The notes under the pieces were generated by a model. That model ran no database searches. It was not told the DNA's origin and saw only the letters and a program-made list of their open reading frames with translations. Shown here piece by piece: positions 37,538 through 45,567 of a stretch of DNA of 64,000 nt (its first letter is position 1; every line of letters begins with the position of its first letter). The stretch spans positions 62,001 through 126,000 of the forward strand of contig NZ_CAJHBO010000006.1 of assembly GCF_904846645.1 (NCBI RefSeq), in the 5' to 3' direction. Position numbers and translations under genes: made by a program. The DNA is from Psychrobacter sp. Pi2-1. Lineage in GTDB: Bacteria; Pseudomonadota; Gammaproteobacteria; Pseudomonadales; Moraxellaceae.

Positions 37538-38760
37538 GCCAACATAACAACCTTATATACTTAGATTATGCCGCCACTACCCCAGTTGCTAAATCAGTAG
37601 CTGCCAAGATGAGCGAGTATTTGACTGTAGATGGTGTCTTTGGTAACCCAGCTTCACGCTCACATGGTTACGGCTGGCAAGCGGAAGAAGCAGTAGAAAC
37701 TGCTCGCGGTCAAGTTGCTGAAGTAATCAACGCTGATCCACGCGAAATCGTATTTACTTCTGGCGCGACTGAGTCTGACAACCTAGCCATTAAAGGTGCA
37801 GCACATTTTTATCAGTCTCGTGGTAAACATATCATTACCAGTAAAATTGAGCACAAAGCTGTATTAGATACTTGCCGTGAGCTCGAGCAAGAAGGTTTTG
37901 AGATTACGTATCTTGAGCCACAGCCAAGCACAGGTCTTATCCTGCCAGAGCAAGTAAAAGAAGCACTACGTGATGATACTATTTTAGTATCACTTATGAT
38001 GGTGAACAATGAGCTTGGTACTATTACTGATGTTGCAGCGATTGGTGAAATCACTCGCGAAGCTGGCGTAGTTTTCCATGTTGATGGCGCACAGTCTGTT
38101 GGTAAAGTAAAAATCAATCTTGAAGAAATGAAAATTGATTTGATGAGCTTCTCAGGTCATAAAGCATACGGCCCTAAAGGTATCGGCGCATTGTTTGTTC
38201 GTCGTAAGCCACGTATTCGCTTGAAAGCTGAGCAACACGGCGGTGGTCATGAGCGCGGTATGCGTTCAGGTACTCTACCAACGCATCAGATCGTTGGTCT
38301 AGGCGCCGCATTTGCTTTAGCTAATGAAAGCTATGAAGCCGACCATGCACATGCAGCCAAACTACGTCAAAAACTTTGGGATGGTCTACAAGATATCGAA
38401 GAGATTTACTTAAATGGTGATCTTGAGAATAGCGTACCAAACATCGTAAACATCAGCTTTAACTTCGTTGAAGGCGAGTCATTGATGATGTCACTTAAAG
38501 ACTTAGCTGTATCATCAGGTTCAGCCTGTACGTCAGCAACGCTTGAGCCATCATATGTACTACGTGCAATCGGTCGCCCAGATGAATTGGCACATAGCTC
38601 AATCCGCTTTAGCTTCGGCCGTTATACCACTGAAGAAGACATCGATACTGTTATCAAACAGATGCATGAAGCTGTTGATAAACTACGTGCCCTATCACCA
38701 CTTTGGGATATGTATCAAGAAGGTGTTGATCTAAATTCAGTCGAGTGGGCTGAGCACTAA
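37534..38760 (+). CDS. iscS: Cysteine desulfurase IscS
   Basis: PLP enzyme that takes sulfur from cysteine for Fe-S clusters and for tRNA thiolation; 408 residues (E. coli 404). PLP lysine Lys210 in [12 protein letters not shown], the [11 protein letters not shown]sp, and the mobile catalytic Cys332 in [17 protein letters not shown]. The C-terminal end [19 protein letters not shown] matches the IscU-docking tail. It is translationally coupled to iscR. Confidence 0.98.
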   Translation: MSQHNNLIYLDYAATTPVAKSVAAKMSEYLTVDGVFGNPASRSHGYGWQAEEAVETARGQVAEVINADPREIVFTSGATESDNLAIKGAAHFYQSRGKHIITSKIEHKAVLDTCRELEQEGFEITYLEPQPSTGLILPEQVKEALRDDTILVSLMMVNNELGTITDVAAIGEITREAGVVFHVDGAQSVGKVKINLEEMKIDLMSFSGHKAYGPKGIGALFVRRKPRIRLKAEQHGGGHERGMRSGTLPTHQIVGLGAAFALANESYEADHAHAAKLRQKLWDGLQDIEEIYLNGDLENSVPNIVNISFNFVEGESLMMSLKDLAVSSGSACTSATLEPSYVLRAIGRPDELAHSSIRFSFGRYTTEEDIDTVIKQMHEAVDKLRALSPLWDMYQEGVDLNSVEWAEH

Positions 38761-38916
38761 TTTCTAATATGGCTTTTTAGTATAGCTAGCAATATATATA
38801 TTTATTAAACGATTGATCAGACAATTAAATTAAGCGTTTGACCCCAATTATCGATGAGTAGTTAGACATTTAAAGTTGCTAAACAACTACTCATCATCTA
38901 ACTAGGAGAAAACCCC

Positions 38917-39327
38917 ATGGCCTATAGTGACCAAGTTATTGATCATTACGAAAACCCACGCAACGTTGGTAATCTTGATAAAAACGCCAAGAACGTTGGT
39001 ACTGGTATGGTCGGTGCCCCAGCATGTGGCGATGTAATGCGTCTACAAATCCAAGTCGACGATAATGGTATTATCGAAGATGCACGTTTCAAGACTTATG
39101 GTTGCGGTTCAGCGATTGCCTCAAGCTCGCTTGTTACTGAGTGGCTAAAAGGCAAAAGCTTGGATCAAGCTGGCGAAATCAAAAACAACGATATCGCTCA
39201 AGAGCTAGCATTACCACCAGTAAAGGTGCATTGCTCTGTACTTGCAGAAGACGCTATTAAAGCCGCTATTAGCGACTATAAAGGCAAGCATGGCGTAGCA
39301 GCTCCAGCAGAAGAAGCTGCGATCTAA
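38917..39327 (+). CDS. iscU: Fe-S scaffold protein IscU
   Basis: Scaffold on which clusters are built; 136 residues. Cluster ligands Cys37 (with Asp39 in PACGD), Cys63 (YGCGSA) and Cys106 (KVHCSV). LPPVK at 99-103 is the HscA chaperone recognition motif. AGGAG precedes the ATG. A terminator-like hairpin about 80 bp past its stop separates it from iscA. Confidence 0.97.
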   Translation: MAYSDQVIDHYENPRNVGNLDKNAKNVGTGMVGAPACGDVMRLQIQVDDNGIIEDARFKTYGCGSAIASSSLVTEWLKGKSLDQAGEIKNNDIAQELALPPVKVHCSVLAEDAIKAAISDYKGKHGVAAPAEEAAI

Positions 39328-39407
39328 GCTAGGCTAAACCTGCTAGCGTATGCGCTACGTTGTACTAGCAACGCTAAAGTAGCAATGTGTAATCGCTACT
39401 GACGCTA

Positions 39408-39450
39408 AAGAGGTGACAATGACACTTATGTAATTGTCACCTTTTGTTTT
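39408..39450 (+). terminator. Terminator-like hairpin between iscU and iscA
   Basis: GGTGACAAT (39412-39420) pairs perfectly with ATTGTCACC (39433-39441) over a 12-nt loop, followed by TTTTGTTTT. It would reduce read-through from iscRSU into iscA-hscBA-fdx. Confidence 0.75.
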
Positions 39451-39554
39451 CTAATAGTCGCAAGCCTATTGTTTTGGCAATCTTGTAATTCTGGTTGTCA
39501 GTTTATCTAGATTTTTTTATTGATATTTATGATTAATAGTCAATGGGAGTTGGC

Positions 39555-39875
39555 ATGATTGAAATGACAGAACGCGCCGCTCAGCATGTTCGAGATTTTT
39601 TGGACAATCGCGGCAAAGGCGAAGGCATTCGAGTTGGTATCCGTACGGCGGGTTGCTCGGGCTTGGCTTACGTTTTAGAGTTTGTAGATACCCCTGATGA
39701 AAACGACACCCGTTATGAAAGTCGCGGCGTTAGCATCTTTATTGATCCTAAAAGCCTCGTATATTTAGACGGCTTGTTGATGGATTACGAAAAAGAAGGT
39801 TTAAACGAAGGCTTTAAATTCACCAACCCTAACCAAAAAGGTGAATGTGGCTGCGGTGAGTCGTTTACCGTTTAA
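39555..39875 (+). CDS. iscA: A-type Fe-S carrier IscA
   Basis: Carries iron or clusters to target proteins; 106 residues from the ATG at 39555, chosen because GGGAG stands 5 nt upstream and the protein then aligns with E. coli IscA (107). An ATG four codons upstream overlaps that ribosome site. Three ligand cysteines: TAGCSGLAY and [20 protein letters not shown] is near identical to the E. coli sequence. Confidence 0.96.
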   Translation: MIEMTERAAQHVRDFLDNRGKGEGIRVGIRTAGCSGLAYVLEFVDTPDENDTRYESRGVSIFIDPKSLVYLDGLLMDYEKEGLNEGFKFTNPNQKGECGCGESFTV

Positions 39876-40048
39876 TTGTTCAATGGCTGAAAACTAATAG
39901 ATTTATGCTCAGCAAGCTTTCATAAGAATAGTGCAGTATCTCTGCTATCGCTATGAAGAAAGGTTGATGTAGTTGAGTAGCCGAGCGATTCAATATTCTT
40001 AGCTAGGTCATGACTTCAAAAACAAATAAAAAAGCAAGGCATCAGATT

Positions 40049-40630
40049 ATGACAGATATTACTTCAGAACCACAGTTTGATAACTTCTTTGCCCTATTTG
40101 AGCAGCCTGTACAATTTGAAATTAATCAAAGCAATCTAGAGCAACGTTTGCGATTGCTGCAAAAACGCTTTCATCCTGATAATGTCGCCAAAAATCAGAC
40201 CGATATGGTTCAAGCACAGCTGCAGTCTGAAAAAGCGTCCGCTTTAATCAATCAAGCGTATCAAACACTAAGCGCTCCTGATAGCCGTGCTGGTTATTTA
40301 TTAGACATGGCGGATCAAGCACAAAATATAGAGCACTCAATCGCAGATTTAGACTTTTTGGAAGATGCGATGCAGATGCGTATGGCTCTAGATGATGCTA
40401 TCGAAGACAAAGATCTTGCAGCCTTGCAGCAATTACACCCTCAAATTACAGAGCGTCTAGCAAATCAATCTGAGCGCTTTAATAGTGCTTATCAAAATCA
40501 AGATTGGCAAACAGCGATTGATGCGACACAGAAGCTAAAATTTTTAGTTAAGCTAAATGCTGATGTGACGACGGGGCTTGATGACGTTGCAAATGCATCG
40601 CATTCAGATGACGATGACCTATACGTCTAA
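40049..40630 (+). CDS. hscB: Co-chaperone HscB (J-protein)
   Basis: Delivers IscU to HscA and stimulates its ATPase. J domain at the N-terminus with HPDN (the HPD loop) in LQKRFHPDNVAKN, and a C-terminal helical IscU-binding domain (LDFLEDAMQMRMALDDAIED). I chose the ATG at 40049 (AAGG 9 nt upstream; 193 residues); a frame 13 codons longer starts at 40010 with a weaker site. The C-terminal ~20 residues are acidic and extra to E. coli HscB (171). Confidence 0.93.
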   Translation: MTDITSEPQFDNFFALFEQPVQFEINQSNLEQRLRLLQKRFHPDNVAKNQTDMVQAQLQSEKASALINQAYQTLSAPDSRAGYLLDMADQAQNIEHSIADLDFLEDAMQMRMALDDAIEDKDLAALQQLHPQITERLANQSERFNSAYQNQDWQTAIDATQKLKFLVKLNADVTTGLDDVANASHSDDDDLYV

Positions 40631-40679
40631 ACATCTGTGGTTATGGCTTTCACTAACAAGCTAAATTCTATATATTTGG

Positions 40680-40708
40680 TTAAAATAGTGACCGTGATAC
40701 CGTATAAT
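40680..40708 (+). promoter_or_regulatory. Candidate internal promoter of hscA
   Basis: TTAAAA (40680-40685), 17 bp, perfect TATAAT (40703-40708), in the unusually wide 211 bp hscB-hscA gap. Confidence 0.45.
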
Positions 40709-40841
40709 CTTTGAGTCTAAGCGCATTAAACTGTCAGAATCTATCTCCTTTATGGAATGAGATTACCGACGTTAAGCTCTCGTACTGCATATGCTATATT
40801 TGCTCCATTTCACTTATTCATTTTATCTCTGAGTTATCCTT

Positions 40842-42722
40842 ATGTCTTTAATGCAAATTGCTGAACCCAATCAAAGCGCTCAACCTCACCAACATAAATT
40901 TGGCTTGGGCATCGACCTTGGTACTACACGATCGTTGGTTGCTGTGGTGCGTTCAGGTAAGGCACAAGTCTTAGAGGCAGGCGCAGCGACAGATACATTA
41001 CTACCGTCTGTTGTCTATTATCCAGCTACTGGTACGCCATTGGTTGGCTATGACGCCCTAGCTCATTTAGCAGATGATCCAAAAAATACGATCGTCTCGG
41101 CTAAGCGTTTTATGGGTCGTAGTCAAGCTGATATCAAATTCTCTCATCCTTATGAGTTATCTGGTAATAAAGATGATATGCCCGCCTTTGTAACGGCTCA
41201 AGGTGAGGTGTCTCCTGTTGCAGTATCAGCGCGTATCTTAGCCGCTCTTGAGCAACGTGCAGCAAGTGCCTTACCTGCAGATAGCATCGAGGGTGCTGTG
41301 ATTACAGTTCCCGCTTATTTTGATGAAGCACAGCGTCAAGCAACCAAAGATGCTGCACAAGCAGCGGGTATCAACGTACTTCGCTTGTTGAATGAACCAA
41401 CGGCCGCTGCGGTCGCTTACGGGCTTGACCAATCATCAGAAGACAGTAAAAAAGAGAGCTATTACTTAATCTATGATTTGGGCGGTGGTACTTTTGACGT
41501 TTCTATCTTAAAGCTTACCGACGGTGTCTTTGAAGTGTTGGCAACTGGTGGTAATAGCGCACTAGGCGGCGATGATATCGATCGTCTTATTACCAATTGG
41601 ATTATTAAACAATTAAATATCGATCCAAAAGACGTAAGCCTGCACGACAAATCAATACTAGCTCAACAAGCAAAAGCTTATAAACAAGCATTGACTGATG
41701 CTGAGCAAGTGGACATCAATGTGGTTGTCAATGGTCAGTCTTATCAAGGCGTATTAAGCCGTACAGACGTGCTAACTATCGTAGAGCCTGTTAGCCGCCG
41801 TACCCTAAGCGTGTGCGAACAAGTCCTACGCGATGCCAAGCTGTCTACTACAGATCTAGATGAAGTTATTTTAGTGGGCGGCTCGACTCGTATGCCTGCC
41901 GTACAGCAAGTCGTGACTGAGTTTTTTGCTAAGCAGCCACTTTGTCGTCTGAATCCAGATGAGGTTGTTGCCTTGGGCGCTGCCCAAACTGCTCATCAAT
42001 TGGTGAATGGTGATAGTGACAACAATTTATTATTATTGGATGTGACGCCATTATCATTAGGTCTTGAGACCATGGGCGGTTTGGTTGAAGTACTCATCCC
42101 ACGCAACACGCCTATCCCTGTGAAGAAACGTCAAGTGTTTACCACGTATCAAGACGGTCAAACAGGCATGGTGATACACGTGGTGCAAGGTGAGCGTGAA
42201 ACGGTAGAAAACTGTCGCTCACTTGGACGTTTTGAGCTGTATGGCATCCCGCCAATGAAAGCTGGGTTTGCTCGTATCGAAGTTACCTTTAGTATCGATG
42301 CCAACGGTCAGCTTACTGTCAGTGCACAAGAAACTACGACCAAAACAGAAAGCAAAATTGAGATTGTGCCTTCTTATGGTCTATCAGATGAGCAAAAAGA
42401 ACAGTTGCTGATTGCAGGGTTCAAACACGCTGAAGAAGACAAAAACGCGCGTTCTTTAATTGAGACCAAAGTAGAAGCGGAACGTGAAGTACTTGCCCTA
42501 GAGTCGGCACTTAACGAATTTTCGGCGTTGCTTTCTACTGAAGAACAACAGTCACTAGCAGAGCATATACAAGCGCTACGTAACTCTCTTAGCACTGATG
42601 ACTTAGCGCTTATTGAAGCACAACAAGCTCAGCTCAAGCCGCATAGTGATGCCTTTGCTGCACGTATTATGAATCAGAGCGTCAAGACCAGCATGGCCGG
42701 TACTAGTGCCAAAGACTGGTAA
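40842..42722 (+). CDS. hscA: Hsp70-type chaperone HscA
   Basis: Specialised Hsp70 that releases clusters from IscU in an ATP-driven cycle with HscB; 626 residues (E. coli 616). Nucleotide domain: GIDLGTTRSLVA, VPAYFDEAQRQATKDAA, LIYDLGGGTFDVSIL, LVGGSTRMPAVQ. Linker LLLLDVTPLSLGLETMGG leads to the substrate domain. GTTRS rather than GTTNS marks the HscA branch versus DnaK. The C-terminal lid is short, as in HscA. Confidence 0.97.
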   Translation: MSLMQIAEPNQSAQPHQHKFGLGIDLGTTRSLVAVVRSGKAQVLEAGAATDTLLPSVVYYPATGTPLVGYDALAHLADDPKNTIVSAKRFMGRSQADIKFSHPYELSGNKDDMPAFVTAQGEVSPVAVSARILAALEQRAASALPADSIEGAVITVPAYFDEAQRQATKDAAQAAGINVLRLLNEPTAAAVAYGLDQSSEDSKKESYYLIYDLGGGTFDVSILKLTDGVFEVLATGGNSALGGDDIDRLITNWIIKQLNIDPKDVSLHDKSILAQQAKAYKQALTDAEQVDINVVVNGQSYQGVLSRTDVLTIVEPVSRRTLSVCEQVLRDAKLSTTDLDEVILVGGSTRMPAVQQVVTEFFAKQPLCRLNPDEVVALGAAQTAHQLVNGDSDNNLLLLDVTPLSLGLETMGGLVEVLIPRNTPIPVKKRQVFTTYQDGQTGMVIHVVQGERETVENCRSLGRFELYGIPPMKAGFARIEVTFSIDANGQLTVSAQETTTKTESKIEIVPSYGLSDEQKEQLLIAGFKHAEEDKNARSLIETKVEAEREVLALESALNEFSALLSTEEQQSLAEHIQALRNSLSTDDLALIEAQQAQLKPHSDAFAARIMNQSVKTSMAGTSAKDW

Positions 42723-42808
42723 TAAATACATCCACATATATCGCTTAACTGACACGTTAAGCTAACTTCTAATATTTTTTAAATTGATTAGCATCGGACA
42801 GATAATTT

Positions 42809-43147
42809 ATGCCAAAAGTTACCGTACTACCCCATCACGAAATTTGCCCTGAAGGCGCAGAAGTTGAGCTACAAGCTGGTGAAAACTTATGCAAAGCACT
42901 GTTAGAAAAAGGTATTAAAATCGAGCATGCCTGTGAGATGTCAAAAGCTTGTACTACATGTCATGTTGTAGTACGTAAAGGTTTCAACAGTTTGGATGAG
43001 ATGGATGATATCGAAGCGGATCTACTTGATCGTGCTTGGGGCTTAGAGCCTGACTCACGTTTATCTTGTCAGGTCATGCTTGATGATGAAGACTTGACCA
43101 TCGAGGTCCCTAAATATACCCTCAATCACGCTAAAGAAAATCATTAA
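42809..43147 (+). CDS. fdx: ISC-type [2Fe-2S] ferredoxin
   Basis: Electron carrier for cluster assembly; 112 residues. Ligands Cys42, Cys48, Cys51 and Cys87 in CEMSKACTTC and RLSCQV, the adrenodoxin-like spacing. The gene closes the isc run. iscX, which follows fdx in E. coli, is missing; a strong terminator comes next. Confidence 0.96.
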   Translation: MPKVTVLPHHEICPEGAEVELQAGENLCKALLEKGIKIEHACEMSKACTTCHVVVRKGFNSLDEMDDIEADLLDRAWGLEPDSRLSCQVMLDDEDLTIEVPKYTLNHAKENH

Positions 43148-43175
43148 ACATTGAAGATACTTTCTAGTTAAGATT

Positions 43176-43209
43176 AAAAAAGGCCAGCTATATGATAGTT
43201 GGCCTTTTT
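43176..43209. terminator. Bidirectional terminator after fdx
   Basis: AAAAAGGCCAGCTAT / ATAGTTGGCCTTTTT palindrome between the convergent fdx and cyclase genes. Confidence 0.9.
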
Positions 43210-43251
43210 CTATATATAATTTTAATATATTAAGCTTGAAATACTTAACGC

Positions 43252-44685
43252 TTACTTGCGATTGGCATTCTCACGCTTACTTTCTGCTGCTATGTCCTTT
43301 ACTACTTTTTCTTCCTCTTGCTCTATGCGTTCCAGCGCAAAATTTAAACGAGCTCTAATATCTTGATAATCATTGTCTTTCATATCTTTAAAATTCAAAT
43401 GCAAATTGAAACCAGGTAATGTGTGGTCGACCCATTTAGATAAATGACCTGTACTGGCACTAGGGTCAAGTACTTGCCATGCATCGATCTTTTCATCAAT
43501 ACCTTTCAAGCAAAATGCGGCAACGTGTTCGCATTCATAATTATGGCAAATATAATCGTAAGTGCTTTCACTGACCAATATCTGATCTTTGCCCGCACAG
43601 GACTCAAGCCTAGAAGCTAGGTTGGCTTCTTTACCAATGATGGTATAGCTTAATCGACTATTACTACCAAAATTACCAACGTGACAGTAGCCAGTGGTGA
43701 TACCAACACGTATATATAAGCCTTCAAACCCCATCAGCCGCCATTTTTGGCGTAAGGTGCGCATTTCTCGGCGCATATCAATTGCCATCGCCACACAATC
43801 TAGTGCATCTTGACGCGAGCCGCGACTATTCGGTTCACCAAAGAAACATACAATGCCATCACCAATGAACTTATCAAGCACTGCACCATGCTTATCAGCG
43901 ATCGACGTCATGCAATGCATATAAGTATTGAGAATATCTGCCAAATTATCAGAACTTAGACTGTCAGAAAGCTCGGTAAAGCCAACGATATCTGAAAACA
44001 TAATAGTTATTTTTGCACGTTTATTAGAGACACTAACAGGGCTATCCGATTTGACAATAGGCTCCCAAATCTGTGGTGGCACAAATCGAGTCAGTTTATT
44101 GATCACTGATACCATCGTATTTAAACGTCCCCCTGCCTTGCGGGCAGAAGTCTTATAACCAATGTATTCTTGATACATACGTCGAAACTGACATAGGACA
44201 ACAATCATACTAGCTACCAGCACCGTAGGTGGTAGCCAACTGTCACCGCAGTCCAATTCATCATTACTTAGAATGGTACCCACGTAATAAAAAACAATAG
44301 CCGTTATCAGTGCCACTGTAAGCAATTTGAGCTGGTTCTCAGGCCGGCTAAGAATGATACGTATACCAATCAAAACAGCCAAGCTGATTGATATGATCAT
44401 ACAAAACTGTAGGGAGCCAATGACAACCGATAATAGAATAATAACTATATTAGACGTCCAAAAGCTGGTCTGACGTCGGTAGTTATATATCAGGATCAGG
44501 AGACTTGGCAATGTAATAATAACCAATAATGCCATTGAGATAGAACGGAAGTCGTAATATATAGCACGCAAAACAACCGTCATTATTAAAACGAAGACTT
44601 CTGGATAATCGAAACGACAAACTCCAGCATCTTTCAGCGGCGACCTTGATTTTAGTGTCTCTGAAAAGAACATATAGAAGTTCAC
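43252..44685 (-). CDS. Membrane class III adenylate/guanylate cyclase (CyaB-like)
   Basis: 477 residues. About six membrane helices (about 30-170), a linker RFVPPQIWEPI, then the cyclase domain (222-410). Metal Asp232 (FSDIVGF) and Asp276 (FIGDGI), purine-contact Lys272 (LDKF), and the transition-state Asn355 and Arg359 (GKEANLASRLE) are all present, so it looks active. GNFGSNSRLSYTIIGKEANLASRLE (read in two parts) is like P. aeruginosa CyaB, where the residue at Lys352 is Arg. That suggests cAMP as product. Start GTG at 44685 or ATG at 44673; no strong ribosome site. The membrane part was not clearly recognised as MASE2. Confidence 0.85.
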   Translation of the reverse strand: MNFYMFFSETLKSRSPLKDAGVCRFDYPEVFVLIMTVVLRAIYYDFRSISMALLVIITLPSLLILIYNYRRQTSFWTSNIVIILLSVVIGSLQFCMIISISLAVLIGIRIILSRPENQLKLLTVALITAIVFYYVGTILSNDELDCGDSWLPPTVLVASMIVVLCQFRRMYQEYIGYKTSARKAGGRLNTMVSVINKLTRFVPPQIWEPIVKSDSPVSVSNKRAKITIMFSDIVGFTELSDSLSSDNLADILNTYMHCMTSIADKHGAVLDKFIGDGIVCFFGEPNSRGSRQDALDCVAMAIDMRREMRTLRQKWRLMGFEGLYIRVGITTGYCHVGNFGSNSRLSYTIIGKEANLASRLESCAGKDQILVSESTYDYICHNYECEHVAAFCLKGIDEKIDAWQVLDPSASTGHLSKWVDHTLPGFNLHLNFKDMKDNDYQDIRARLNFALERIEQEEEKVVKDIAAESKRENANRK

Positions 44686-44985
44686 TTGAATGTTTCGAGC
44701 GATATGAGAGACAAGAATACATTACACTAGCACATTTGCATTATTTGCCCTTATGACAATTTATCATAAGATATATCTAATAATATATTATACTTTCCAA
44801 ATAAGGTAAAACAAGGTTACTGATGACTAAAAGACGACCTTTTGTCTAGTTTGTTCGCTATTTTACAGTTTTTATCCAAATTTAAATAAAAAGAGAGGCC
44901 AGATACATTTAAGTATCTGGCCTCTCTTTTTACATATAAAATTAAGGTTCAAGCTATTCTTATTAAATGCAGGATAGATTGATTA
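44686..44985 (-). other. Region between the HIT and cyclase genes
   Basis: 300 bp, AT-rich, with the HIT gene terminator and the presumed cyclase promoter. No gene seen. Confidence 0.5.
44888..44931. terminator. Intrinsic terminator after the HIT gene
   Basis: AAAAAGAGAGGCCAGATAC / GTATCTGGCCTCTCTTTTT, a long perfect stem with A and T runs on both sides. Confidence 0.92.
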
Positions 44986-45417
44986 TTACATTTGCCAGTC
45001 AAACGGCATTTGGTGATGACCACGTAATGCCATCATTAATGTTTGCTGCATTTGCGCCAATACTTCTTTAGTATATGGCACAGCTGGCACACCCCATACT
45101 GGGTTTGGCCACTGCATATCATTTTGATAACGGACAATATGATGAAAGTGAAGCTGTGGCACTTGATTACCAAGAGCGGCCACATTCATTTTATCGGCTT
45201 GAAAGGTTTTGGCTAACTGGCTCGATAACCAGCTGGACTCTCGTAAGAACTGCGTTTGGTCTGCCTCAGACAGTTCATATAACTCTTTGATACCGGATAC
45301 ACGTGGCACTAATATAAGCCAAGGAAATTGGCAGTCATTGATTAAACGACAAGTGGATAATGGAAAATCCCCCACTAAAAAACTATCAGCAGCAAGTTTA
45401 TGATGAAGTTGGAACAT
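44986..45417 (-). CDS. HIT-family nucleotide hydrolase
   Basis: 143 residues of the HIT superfamily, which split nucleoside phosphoanhydrides or phosphoramidates. The histidine triad is in QVPQLHFHHIVR; the upstream substrate loop is NVAALGNQVPQLH. It resembles the proteobacterial 'diadenosine tetraphosphate hydrolase' HIT group (COG0537), with LILVPRVSG near the N-terminus. The substrate is not determined. It lies downstream of mfd on the same strand, with a perfect inverted repeat in the gap. Confidence 0.87.
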   Translation of the reverse strand: MFQLHHKLAADSFLVGDFPLSTCRLINDCQFPWLILVPRVSGIKELYELSEADQTQFLRESSWLSSQLAKTFQADKMNVAALGNQVPQLHFHHIVRYQNDMQWPNPVWGVPAVPYTKEVLAQMQQTLMMALRGHHQMPFDWQM

Positions 45418-45477
45418 AATGACGGTTCTCTTGTTGTTTAATGCAAATAAAATACAGAAAGTTAAAAAGTTAGTTTG

Positions 45478-45511
45478 GCTATTTTATCAGTTATCGGGTT
45501 GATAAAATAGC
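45478..45511. repeat. Perfect 12-bp inverted repeat between mfd and the HIT gene
   Basis: GCTATTTTATCA and TGATAAAATAGC around a 10-nt loop. No immediate T run on the minus strand, though a T-rich stretch follows some 10 bp later. It may be a 3' hairpin of mfd mRNA or an operator of the HIT gene. Confidence 0.6.
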
Positions 45512-45567
45512 ATCATAATTTATTGCCTTAGTATGACTACCTAGCCTACTTGATATCCAGCTATGTA

